Position numbers and translations under genes: made by a program
Assembly: GCA_014529385.2 (NCBI GenBank)
Contig: CM043960.1
Coordinates: 35,821,396-35,885,395 of the forward strand
Direction of reading: 5' to 3'
DNA from: Adiantum capillus-veneris
Lineage: Eukaryota; Streptophyta; Polypodiopsida; Polypodiales; Pteridaceae
DNA length: 64,000 nt
The notes under the pieces: model-generated
The model's database searches: none
Told to the model about the DNA's origin: nothing
Seen by the model: the letters and a program-made list of their open reading frames with translations, nothing else
Shown here: piece by piece, positions 54,273-64,000 of the stretch
Layout of the letters: each line of letters begins with the position of its first letter
How positions within the stretch are numbered: position 1 is the first letter of the stretch

Positions 54273-56278
54273 TGTTGCTAAATTGGCTTTATCTGACATA
54301 AAAATAATTCAAAATGAATTATTGGATTTATAAGTGAGAGGGTTTTCTCGCTTGGAACACCAGGAAAAATAATTCTAAATGAATTATTGGAATTTTAAGT
54401 GAGAGGGTTTTTCGCACCGGAGACATCCGAGTACAGAGTATTCCTAGTGCGTCATTCAAAGTAATGATGGGAGCACTGAGAACGGGAATATCTGTAAGGC
54501 CACCAGGAATGGGTACTTCTGATGCGTCACATTGGATGGGTGACAGGGAGCATCGGAAAGAAGTATCCGACCATCCGGGAACGGACATCTCTGATGCGTC
54601 ATAGGATGGGTGACATAGAGCATCGTGAAGGAGATTGTACCGTAAGTTCGAAGGAAAGGACTAGGTAATGGGTATTCCTGATGCGTCACAAGGTGGGTGA
54701 CGGTGCATCGGAAAGGGGATATCCATAGTCAAGAGGAAATTCCGAACTGTGTTGGAATTGTGCACAAGGAAAAAGCAAGCACTTGAATGAAGATGGGTTC
54801 AGAGGAAACTTTGAGGAAAAACAGATGCTTTCTGAGAAAGCGGGATTGCTTTTCGGGAAAGCCACTGCTTTCCCGCGAGGAAGTCTATGTCTGCATTGCA
54901 ACTGTGCATGTGATTGCATCCAGGGACGCCTGGGAAGTGCTGTGAAAGCATTGTTTTTAACTTATAAGGTTTTATTGAGTTTTTGGGCAGGTTCAGACTA
55001 TTTTTAAAATACGCCGGCCGCCCACTTAATCAGTGGGTAGCCATCTGTAAATAAGGCAACAGATCAGCCAGCGTTTTCTCTCTCTCTTTTTCTGACAGAA
55101 CAGGGAAAAAAAAAAGAAAAAAGAAAAAAGCAAAAAGGAAAAAAAAAAAAAACGGCCGCGATCTCTACCGAGCAGCTATTCGTGCCCGTGGCTAGGAGCT
55201 ATAAAAGCATCACATGCCCTCACTCAGAGGGGAGGACCAATCTTTGCAAGGAGGAGATGCTGCAGCAGATTTCAGCCGTAAAGAAGACGTTGCCGGTGAT
55301 GCCCATGGCTGCCCCAAGTGTACCAGATGTCGCCAAGACCCAGTGCGCGAGTTCCCTCGCGAAGAAGTGCCTACGAAGCGTGTTTCCATCGCGACAAGTT
55401 GCTGTTTTTCTCTGTTTTCAGCCCATAAACGTCGTAGACGGGGCTGATTTACGAGAAGGAACCCGAGAACACACCTCTTTTGTGTGTAGGATTGGAAGAG
55501 AGGATTTTCTATGTAGAGATCTCTTCTGGGGAATTTCTTTTTTCGAGAACCGAGTTGCGTTTCGAGCGTCGAGACTTTGAAGGTAACGATTTTCATGTTA
55601 TGATCTTTGAGTATTTGATTGCAGGTGTACTTCCTCTTTGTGAGGGAGTAGGAGCAGAGGAAGGCACGAGCCTCTGCAGGAGAAAGCGCTCTTAGGAACT
55701 AGAGCCAGATCAGCCCAAGGGTTTCGTACCCGAGTTGGGAAGTAGATCCACGGATCGGAGAGAGGTAGTCTCTCAAGTTGCGATCCGGAAGTTGGGATTC
55801 CCAAGTAAGGACTTCGTGTCCGGGAAAGCAGAGTTGTTCTGTGGGAAGAGGACTCTGGAAATAGAGTTCTAAAAGAGAGTTGCAGGGATGTCATGCCTTG
55901 AGTTTGGAAGGTGAGATCCAGAGACGAGAACCTTGATTCTCGAGGAATTGGAATAAGGAACGGAAGTTTCTTGGAATAGGGTTTTGCCCTAGGAATCGGA
56001 AGTTGAGGCTTCCGGGAACCATCAAGTCTTATTCTAGAATGAACGTGGTAATACGTTCGGTTCAAGTGCTTGTATAGACTTCTCCTCAATAATAAAGATA
56101 CTATTACGGGGGGGGACCAGTCCATCTTCTCGTCCCCAGTACTGTGTCGATCTTCTCACTTTATCTCTTTCTCTCTCTCTCTATCTATTTCTCTCTATGT
56201 CCTCTGGCTTCAATATTAAGTGATAAATTTTATTTATTCGAGTATATTTTATATTGCTATGCGCTCCCGTTTGTGACA
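54273..56278 (+). repeat. Nested element 5' LTR (2,006 bp)
   Basis: It begins TGTTGCTAAATTGGC and ends CCCGTTTGTGACA. Near the start is a 67-bp tandem pair, each copy with an AATAATTC...GAATTATT hairpin and an AAGTGAGAGGG purine motif. TATAAAAG lies at 55200-55207, an A-rich run at 55106-55152. Frames such as 55182-55580 (132 codons) recur in the other LTR and are transcribed-leader sequence, not evidence of a gene. Confidence 0.95.
55199..55207 (+). promoter_or_regulatory. LTR TATA box
   Basis: CTATAAAAG, identical in the second LTR at 60159-60167. It divides the LTR into about 0.93 kb upstream and 1.07 kb downstream. Confidence 0.7.
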
Positions 56279-56279
56279 T

Positions 56280-56291
56280 TGGTATCAGAGC
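56280..56291 (+). promoter_or_regulatory. Primer-binding site of nested element
   Basis: TGGTATCAGAGC directly after the LTR. Confidence 0.95.
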
Positions 56292-56339
56292 ATGGTCTCC
56301 TCTCTTTCTTTGTAAAGGAGGACGACTCTGGGAAGATAC

Positions 56340-57130
56340 GGGAAGAAGCCATGACAAGCCAAGAGAGAAGTAAGCAGGCGGAACCCTAAGTCCTGTTAGG
56401 AAAAGCTCGCAGAGTTGGAAAAAATTTTTCTCTCTATAAGAAGTCGACACAAGACTTGGGATTCTCTGAGAAGGCGACAAGAGCATGATGCTCAAGAACC
56501 TAGAGAATCCAAGGAGCGGAACGCTTGAGATCCTTCAGAATCCAGAAAATAGCCATGAACGTCAATCAAGAACTATAGCCATGAAATCCCGTCATTTCGG
56601 GAACTATATGAAGAAGGTCTCTAGAGTCTAGACCTAGGAACACTCCAGTGACCAGTCAAGTTTGATACTTTTGACGGAAGGGAAGATGTCCTGAAAGCTA
56701 CTTCTCTCATTCGACAGTTTGAAGTTGCCTTTGCAAACGGCAATTTCTGATAAGCGTCGAAGGTGAGGCATGTGACCAAACACCTCAAGGGGATTGCAAG
56801 TACTTGGTGGTATACCAAAGCTCTGCAAGGAACTTACAACAAGACTTGGATTCAATTCAAGGCTCAATTTGCGGACAATTTTTTTTTTCCTCTACACTTT
56901 GAGGAAGGCATCTAAGAAGATTGGGATCGGTTTGCCCAATAGGAACACGAGCGAGTCAAAGCAAGCAGTGGTTCACTCTTGCGAAGGTAGCTCCATTCTT
57001 GATCCTCTCTAAGGAAGGAAAGATGAACAAATTTAACGAGACTTTTGCCCAAATTTTGTAAACCCATCTGCAAAATACTTTGCAGCAGACGGTAGAGTCA
57101 GCAATAAAAGCGGAAAGTGTATACCTTAGT
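56340..57130 (+). pseudogene. Gag remnant of the nested element
   Basis: VKFDTFDGREDVLKATSLIR and QFEVAFANGNF, then in another frame VRHVTKHLKGIASTWWYTKA and TWIQFKAQFADNF, are the two halves of a Retrotrans_gag domain related to the one in the interrupted host element. A stop at 56749-56751 and a shift separate them. No zinc knuckle was found. Confidence 0.75.
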
Positions 57131-58454
57131 GTACATAGAATCCAATCCCCGTAGTGGGACGGGAACCATTGAACACAGAAAGTTTGGAGTAAGGGAATTC
57201 AATCTAACTCGTGGGTTCTTGAATAGAAGACCCTCGAACTTTAATTGAGAGGGTAGGTTTTCAATCAAAGTTACATCCTTGCGGAAATCATAAAGTGCAT
57301 TGTGCTTGTTTGCTCTTTTGCACGAGGTATGGTTATGTCTAATCGGGACTACTTACTCTTGAGTGTTTATGAGAGCAAGATCAAATTGAAACATTGTTTT
57401 TGGAGATGAATTGGTTTGCTTGACTAGCCGGAAGGTCAACTATTGATCTGGTATCCGGTAATTCTTGAACAGATTACCTGCTACTGCGGGTAGGAAATTA
57501 TGAAGGAACTATTATGAGCTTTCTAGCAAAGAAAAGCTTTCATTAAGCTTGAATAGTCTTTAAGCCCACACCCCCTACCCGGTAAGGGAAGATATGGTAG
57601 TGCTTTTCGCACAAGTGAATGAACACTCTCTTTACGAGGGAAGGAACGAGTGACGACTACGGCCTGTGCTCGAGGAATCCAAAGATTGAAATCCTAGATT
57701 ATTTGATGAGCAGGTTTTGCTCTAAGATCGAGCCAAGGGATCGTCAAGTTGAGCGTCTTCTCTCTAAGGATCTTACGAAGGGAAGGTAATTTCCCATGTT
57801 CACCGAAACTCTAACACAGCTTAAGAATTATGTACACTTTTGAGTACATGGAATAACACACGAAGATGCAGACCTATGCCAAGGAACTGGATGAGAGTTT
57901 GTTATACTCTCTTGAGCGCCTTTTTGCGCGCAAGGATATTCCGACACGAGAGTCTCTATTTGAGATGTGTTCGATAGAAGGAATTTGAGTTTCTCTACGG
58001 AGAAGAGGTTTTTTGATGGTTGTTAATCATTGAGTACGCTATGTGCTTTTACCATTCCAGTAGCAACTTTTGGTTGCGGTATATGTTTCTCCATGAGCAG
58101 GTCAAGTAGCATTTACACGCTACTGGAATAAATTTGAACTATTTTGTTCGTAAGAATATAATTCGCCAACCGTTTCAAAATGGTAAGGATTACAAATGGG
58201 AGAATATCCCTGAGAATCAAAGAGGGTTCGCTCTATTGTGAACCGGGTTTGAACGTACGTTCAGAAAATGCTATGGCTAGAATCCTATCTACCTGAGGTT
58301 TTGCAAATCGTCATTGATGCTCGTAAGGTGAATCATTTATTATGATTTTGTAAGGAAGAGACGCTAATGGGCGTCGGGAAATCACTGTTGGTGGTAATAA
58401 CTCGCAGGAGGAAACGATTGGAAGGAAGTGCTGTCGTGCACAAGGAATCTTCGG
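57131..58454 (+). other. Internal non-coding region of nested element
   Basis: Stops in every frame. It holds no pol motif in 1.3 kb. Confidence 0.6.
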
Positions 58455-58990
58455 ACTGAGCGACGGCCTAGAACAAGAACCTTCTTTAAGGTGATCGCAA
58501 ATTGTGGAAGAAAGACATCGAACTTAATACTCTATGACTTGGCCATTCCCTATGTGGGAGGACACAAGAGGTTTAATACCCTCTGGACTAACAACGTAGG
58601 ATTATGTGCAAGGACAAATACCTAGATTGATTTCTAGGAAGATTATTCTTCTCGAATTTGTTTGAGAAGATAGAATCAAGTTAACAGAGTCTTAGATAAG
58701 GAAACTTTGGATCAGAACAATTGGCCTACCCAAAGCCAAGGCCCGGAATAAGAACTTACTTTGGTAAGATGACACACTTGTTCTGCCATAGGAAGATTCA
58801 CATGAGCTTAATGCTCTGGACATGCCCTATGCGGGAGGACAGAAGAGGTTTAATATCCTCAAGACTAATAGCGCAAGGTTATGAGCAAGGACATAGACCT
58901 AAATTGATTTTTAGGAGGATTATTCTTCTCGGGATTGAGAAGGTGGAATTGAGTTCACAGATTCTCGGAAAGACGCGAATGATGAGTTCT
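58455..58990. repeat. Diverged tandem duplication, about 274 bp
   Basis: GGCCTAGAACAAGAAC (about 58465) and GGCCCGGAATAAGAAC (about 58739) begin two copies. Both include GGGAGGACA(C/G)AAGAGGTTTA and ATTATTCTTCTCG. Confidence 0.8.
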
Positions 58991-59221
58991 TACATGGCTC
59001 GTAAGTTTGATGAATGGTGAAGGATATCCTCGAGGTACTAGAGGAAGCATATGAACTGGTAAGGTAAGTATTGAATTATGAATTTTTTTGTTTAATTTAC
59101 TTTTTACGTTCTCTACTGAGAAAGGACCAGCTCAACTCACCATCGAGCAAGATTTGGAATTTGTTCCAGTTTCTCCCCGCCAGTTCAGTTAGACCTCTAC
59201 AGTTGAGGACAACTGTTTATA

Positions 59222-59232
59222 AGTGAGAGGGA
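59222..59232 (+). promoter_or_regulatory. Polypurine tract of nested element
   Basis: AGTGAGAGGGA, directly before the second LTR. AAGTGAGAGGG also occurs twice inside each LTR. Confidence 0.75.
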
Positions 59233-61123
59233 TGTTGCTAAATTGGCTTTATCTGACATAAAAATAATTCAAAATGAATTATTGGATTTATAAGTGAGAG
59301 GGTTTTCTCGCTTGGAACACCAGGAAAAATAATTCTAAATGAATTATTGGAATTTTAAGTGAGAGGGTTTTTCGCACCGGAGACATCCGAGTACAGAGTA
59401 TTCCTAGTGCGTCATTCAAAGTAATGATGGGAGCACTGAGAACGGGAATATCTGTAAGGCCACCAGGAATGGGTACTTCTGATGCGTCACATTGGATGGG
59501 TGACAGGGAGCATCGGAAAGAAGTATCCGACCATCCGGGAACGGACATCTTTGATGCATCATAGGATGGGTGACATAGAGCATCGTGAAGGAGATTGTAC
59601 CGTAAGTTCGAAGGAAAGGACTAGGTAATGGGTATTCCTGATGCGTCACAAGGTGGGTGACGGTGCATCGGAAAGGGGATATCCATAGTCAAGAGGAAAT
59701 TCCGAACTGTGTTGGAATTGTGCACAAGGAAAAAGCAAGCACTTGAATGAAGATGGGTTCAGAGGAAACTTTGAGGAAAAACAGATGCTTTCTAAGAAAG
59801 CGGGATTGCTTTTCGGGAAGGCCACTGCTTTCCCGCGAGGAAGACTATGTTTGCATTGCAACTGTGCATGTGATTGCATCCAGGGACGCCTGGGAAGTGC
59901 TGTGAAAGCATTGTTTTTAACTTATAAGGTTTTATTGAGTTTTTGGGCAGGTTCAGACTATTTTTAAAATACGCCGGCCGCCCACTTAATCAGTGGGTAG
60001 CCATCTGTAAATAAGGCAACAGATCAGCCAGCGTTTTCTCTCTCTCTTTTTCTGACAGAACAGGGAAAAAAAAAAGAAAAAAGAAAAAAGCAAAAAGGAA
60101 AAAAAAAAAAAACGGCCGCGATCTCTACCGAGCAGCTATTCGTGCCCGTGGCTAGGAGCTATAAAAGCATCACATGCCCTCACTCAGAGGGGAGGACCAA
60201 TCTTTGCAAGGAGGAGATGCTGCAGCAGATTTCAGCCGTAAAGAAGACGTTGCCGGTGATGCCCATGGCTGCCCCAAGTGTACCAGATGTCGCCAAGACC
60301 CAGTGCGCGAGTTCCCTCGCGAAGAAGTGCCTACGAAGCGTGTTTCCATCGCGACAAGTTGCTGTTTTTCTCTGTTTTCAGCCCATAAACGTCGTAGACG
60401 GGGCTGATTTACGAGAAGGAACCCGAGAACACACCTCTTTTGTGTGTAGGATTGGAAGAGAGGATTTTCTATGTAGAGATCTCTTCTGGGGAATTTCTTT
60501 TTTCGAGAACCGAGTTGCGTTTCGAGCGTCGAGACTTTGAAGGTAACGATTTTCATGTTATGATCTTTGAGTATTTGATTGCAGGTGTACTTCCTCTTTG
60601 TGAGGGAGTAGGAGCAGAGGAAGGCACGAGCCTCTGCAGGAGAAAGCGCTCTTAGGAACTAGAGCCAGATCAGCCCAAGGGTTTCGTACCCGAGTTGGGA
60701 AGTAGATCCACGGATCGGAGAGAGGTAGTCTCTCAAGTTGCGATCCGGAAGTTGGGATTCCCAAGTAAGGACTTCGTGTCCGGGAAAGCAGAGTTGTTTT
60801 GTGGGAAGAGGACTCTGGAAATAGAGTTCTAAAAGAGAGTTGGAGGGATGTCATGCCTTGAGTCTGGAAGGTGAGATCTAGAGGCGAGAACCTTGATTCT
60901 CGAGGAATTGGAATAAGGAACGGAAGTTTCTTGGAATAGGGTTTTGCCCTAGGAATCGGAAGTTGAGGCTTCCGGGAACCATCAAGTCTTATTCTAGAAC
61001 GAATGTGGTAATACGTTCGGTTCAAGTGCTTGTATAGACTTCTCCTCAGTTATAAAGATACTATTACGGGGGGGGACCAACCCATCTTTTGGTCCCCAGT
61101 ACTGTGTCGATCTTCTTACTTTA

Positions 61124-61154
<31 letters not shown>

Positions 61155-61250
61155 ATCTATTTCTCTCTATATCCTCTGGCTTCAATATTAAGTGATAAAT
61201 TTTATTTATCCGAGTATATTTTATATTGCTATGCGCTCCCGTTTGTGACA
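59233..61250 (+). repeat. Nested element 3' LTR (2,018 bp)
   Basis: Nearly identical to 54273-56278 at a constant 4,960-bp offset until the final microsatellite, where it is 12 bp longer. Confidence 0.95.
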
Positions 61251-61255
61251 ACAGG
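61251..61255. repeat. Target-site duplication, right (ACAGG)
   Basis: Second copy of ACAGG. Confidence 0.95.
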
Positions 61256-62370
61256 CCTGAGAGTTCGAGAGCAGCTGAGGAACGTGGCAGAAAAGGCAGA
61301 TAGAAAAGCAGAACTGGTACCACATGGCGTGGGACTTGCACCGAATCAAATGATTGAAAGTACAAACTTTGCCGCTTTTTGGGGCAATGTGAAGGATCAG
61401 GAAGCTCTTTTGAAGGATCCAAGGCCAACTTCTTTTCACTTGGAATTGGCGGCTCGATTTGGAATTACGCCTGACAGACTGACGCCACAGGCGGAGGTAG
61501 TTCGACTGGCACCCGGATGGGATGGTACCATTACACCGAGCATTAGCAAACTTCATTTGCAATGACAGGGGTGTTCAGGGCACGCGAGTGACGTTCTACT
61601 CGGAATCCCTTGGTACCACCAGAACTACGCCTAGAAAGCGACTTTGACAAATGAAGGGCTCAGAGATTGTACTTGATGAACTTCAGATTCTTTACTCATT
61701 CTCTTGGGAGAGAACTGAACGATGGATAAAGGTTGAATATGTTTTGACCTGATCAAAAGAACGCCAAGATTTTTCTCCACACTCATGCCGATTGCTTTTA
61801 AGAGGGCCTGAAGATCATACCATTGACCTGATACCTGGAAGCACGTCACCGAACCGGCCACCTTAACGTGTGAGCCGAGTACAGATTGAAAAGATTATGA
61901 ACCAAGTGAAAGACCTCTTGGAAAAGGGTCTTGTCCAGCTTGGTACTTCACCGTACTGCTCTTCACTGTTGTTGGATTTGAAGAAAGACGGATCTTGGAG
62001 AATGTGCATTGATTATAGAGCTCTCAATAAAACCACCATCAAGAACAGATTTCCGATTCTTAGGATCAATGATATACTCAACAGGTTACAGGGATCCTCG
62101 TGCTTTAGTAGGATTGACTTGAAGAGTGGATATCATCAGATCCGAATCGCGTCGGAAGACATCTACAAGACAGCTTTTCGGACGACTTTTGGGTTATTTG
62201 AGTTTTTTGTTTGGTGATGCCTTTTGGTTTAACCAATGCTCCTGCGACATTTAACCGGATGATGGACATGATTTTTCGAGAGTACATGCTATTTGTTGGC
62301 ACTTTCTTTGATGATATCATTGTTTTCTCCAAGAATGAGGCAGAACATAGAGATCATCTGCTTCAGAGAT
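61256..62370 (+). pseudogene. Interrupted Gypsy element: linker and reverse transcriptase
   Basis: The host element resumes after the insertion. A poorly preserved linker or protease region leads to IDLIPGSTSPNRPP. RT then reads from 61870: [60 protein letters not shown] and the catalytic [14 protein letters not shown] stands at 61865-61867 where the reading should be continuous, and a frameshift lies near 62214. About 40 residues of the RT thumb are missing at 62366-62376, where HRDHLLQR runs straight into the LGHFVSAA motif. Confidence 0.9.
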
Positions 62371-63153
62371 ACACTTTTTGGGACACTTTGTCTCAGCAGC
62401 AGCAGGAGTGCAAGTGGATTCAGTGGATTCGGCCAAGATAGAGACTATACGTGATTGGCCCGATTGGAAGAATGTCCATGAAGTTGGAAGCTTCTTGGGA
62501 CTGTGTTCGTACTACAGGCGGTTCATACGAAAGTTTGCAGAGGTTGCTTCCCCTTTGCATATCTTGACACAGAAAGGAGTCCCTTTCTCGTGGGGATCCA
62601 CAGAAGTGACTGCCTTTCAGACATTGAAAGAGAAATTGACTACGGGACCAGTTTTGACTTTGCCGGACTTGCAAAAGTCATTTGAAGTATATTGTGATGC
62701 TTGTGGTTGTAGTCTGGGTGCGGTTTTGATGCAAGAAGGCCATGTCATTGCTTACGGGAGCCGATTGTTCTCTAGGCCGGAGATGACAGCACAGATATAT
62801 GAGAAAGAGCTTTTGGCAGTGATCCACGCTCTTACTTAGTGGCGGCACTACCTACTCGGAGCGGATTTTACTGTCTTTACAGCCCATCAGAGTTTGCGCT
62901 ACTTCTTGTCACAGAAGCAGTTTTCGGAAAAGCAGATGCGGTGGGCAAACATCTTATCACAGTTTCACTCCAGATTGTCCATGAGCAGGGACAAAAGAAT
63001 GTGGTGGCAGATGCTTTGTCTCGAAAGCCGTTGGATCTGGCTATTTCCGCGATGCATCATAGGAGCTTCGAGGAAATGGTCGATCAGTATGCCACAGATA
63101 CAGATTTTGCAGATATTTTCACACGGATACGGGATGGGGAGACAATAGCTTGA
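62371..63153 (+). pseudogene. Interrupted Gypsy element: RT connection and RNase H
   Basis: [35 protein letters not shown] and RRFIRKFAEVASPLHILTQK form the RT-RNase H connection. RNase H shows YCDACGCSLGAVLMQEGHVI with its Asp and YEKELLAVIHAL with its Glu. The third catalytic site, normally TDH, reads TAH (about 62880). A TAG lies at 62837-62839 and a further shift before KNVVADALSRKP. Confidence 0.88.
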
Positions 63154-64000
63154 TACTCCCTTCGGGAAGGCTACTTGATGAAAAAAGACTATGTTGTGCG
63201 TTACACAACTGTTGAGGGAAAAGGTTATGACTGAATGCCACTATCCACCTTTTACGAGTCACCGCGGCATTGCTACCACCATGAAGGAGGTAGAGAGATA
63301 CTTTTTTTGGCCGAGACTCAAAAAGGATGGGGAAGAGTTTGTGCGCAGTTCCTTAGTATGCCAGAAGGTCAATTTTGACAGGCATAAGGCACAGGGATTG
63401 TTAAAGCCTTTACCCATACCCACCTGCCCTTGGAAAAGTCTTGAAATGGATTTCATTTTTAATATCCCGAGAACACAGAATGATCACGATGATTTTTCGA
63501 TTACATGGCACGTCTGAGACGATTGTCTTCGACAGAGACCCCAGATTTATGAGTTTGTTTTGGAAGGCAATTTGGGAGAACATTGGCACGCAGTTGCAGT
63601 TCTCGTCATCGTTCCACTTGCAGACTGACGGGCAATTTGAGATTGCCAATTCAGTGATTTTAGATTTATTGAAGTCTTGTATCTCGGATCAGAAGACTCA
63701 TTGGGAAAAGAACTTACCTTTGGTGGAATTTGCCTACAATAACATGATACACTCTTCGACGGGGAAGACGCCATGTGAGATTGTTGAAAGTGCTGCGAAG
63801 GTTCCATCCTTCCTGAGCACGAAAGATTAGATATTTGAAGCGACTTGAAATTGAAGGAGGATGATTGGGTGCTCTTACGTTTTGAGAAGGCACGCCTATG
63901 AAAGAAAAAGGGAAAGGAGAGGGTTTTTTTCCAAAGCTTAGTATGCGATAGATACTACGGACCTTTCCAGATCACTGAGAAGATAAATGATGTCTCCTTC
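63154..64000 (+). pseudogene. Interrupted Gypsy element: integrase, runs off the window
   Basis: The zinc-binding region (ECHYPPFTSHRGIATTMKEV, WPRLKKDGEEFVRSSLVCQK) lacks the first Cys of its CxxC pair. The catalytic core shows the first Asp (MDFIFNIPRTQNDHDD) and, after a frame change, the second Asp (TIVFDRDPRF) and the Glu (QTDGQFEIANSVI). About 35 residues between the first and second Asp are missing near 63505. C-terminal sequence (DWVLLRFEKARL, YYGPFQITEKINDVSF) continues to the last base, so the 3' LTR lies beyond 64,000. Confidence 0.88.

Larger units (their letters stand above)
54273..61250 (+). mobile_element. Complete nested LTR retrotransposon, gag-only
   Basis: A 6,978-bp insertion bounded by ACAGG target copies, with TG...CA LTRs (54273-56278 and 59233-61250), a primer site directly after the first LTR and a purine tract before the second. 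The 2.95-kb interior holds only a decayed gag. I see no protease, RT or integrase, so it is a non-autonomous derivative. The LTRs differ at roughly 1 percent of positions, so the insertion is recent by the standard of this window. It lies in the gag-pol of another Gypsy element in the same orientation. Confidence 0.93.

Noticed and set aside
54328-54919. Minus-strand frames of 77-86 codons, repeated at 59288-59879
   Set aside because: Same LTR duplication. Short GATGCGTCA repeats keep the frame open.
55182-55596. 132- and 128-codon frames on opposite strands, repeated at 60142-60556
   Set aside because: They lie inside the two LTRs of one element, so identity reflects LTR duplication and not protein conservation. 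No domain recognised.

Overview
The window looks like intergenic DNA and one gene start from a large-genome land plant. The evidence is spliceosomal GT-AG introns, PLS-class pentatricopeptide (PPR) sequence, Ty1/Copia and Ty3/Gypsy LTR retrotransposons with initiator-Met tRNA primer sites, a 5S-rRNA-bearing TRIM of Cassandra type, and very long CT/GA, CA/GT and poly-C tracts. A seed-free vascular plant such as a fern is my best guess, from the PPR decay and a SWIM-finger transposon-like family I associate with seed-free plants. I cannot fix the lineage from sequence alone.

Layout. 0-4 kb: a Copia gag-pol with one nonsense codon, a second decayed copy, and a stretch whose 3' half is inverted in place. 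4-8.6 kb: non-coding DNA with a tRNA-like SINE, an 81-bp tandem repeat, microsatellites and a Helitron-like 3' end. 8.6-11.4 kb: a small LTR element whose second LTR is rearranged at GA tracts. 11.4-15 kb: an LTR-like dispersed repeat followed by a decayed gag-protease region. 15.4-19.5 kb: a decayed minus-strand element with a candidate LTR. 19.7-21.4 kb: a Gypsy pol C-terminus with a 220-bp tandem duplication, one copy of which carries a clean TRIM insertion (target duplication CCCAT). 22-26 kb: minus-strand protease-like and SWIM-finger transposon-like remnants. 26-27.3 kb: TA-rich DNA around a CCAGTA-type array. 27.6-30.3 kb: two opposed PPR pseudogene segments separated by (CT)n, one holding foldback elements. 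31-37 kb: a decayed large retroelement body ending in the same 700-bp repeat seen at 11.4 kb. 38.3-43.1 kb: an internally deleted Gypsy element with very short terminal repeats.

The one convincing host gene begins at 44,894. Four exons with canonical splice sites (44894-45023, 45565-45656, 45732-45794, 45863-45961) join in frame to the N-terminal 128 residues of a TONNEAU2/FASS-type PP2A B'' regulatory subunit. The fifth exon is not found in the remaining 18 kb.

That 18 kb (46-64 kb) is nested LTR elements on the same strand. Three related Gypsy LTRs lie at about 47.0, 49.7 and 52.1 kb. The third leads into gag, which is split after its zinc knuckle by a complete 6,978-bp element (two LTRs of about 2.0 kb, target duplication ACAGG). 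The interrupted element's RT, RNase H and integrase then continue to the window edge. No transposon reading frame here is fully intact, although several catalytic motifs survive. Tandem duplications of 190-220 bp recur in unrelated sequence across the window.
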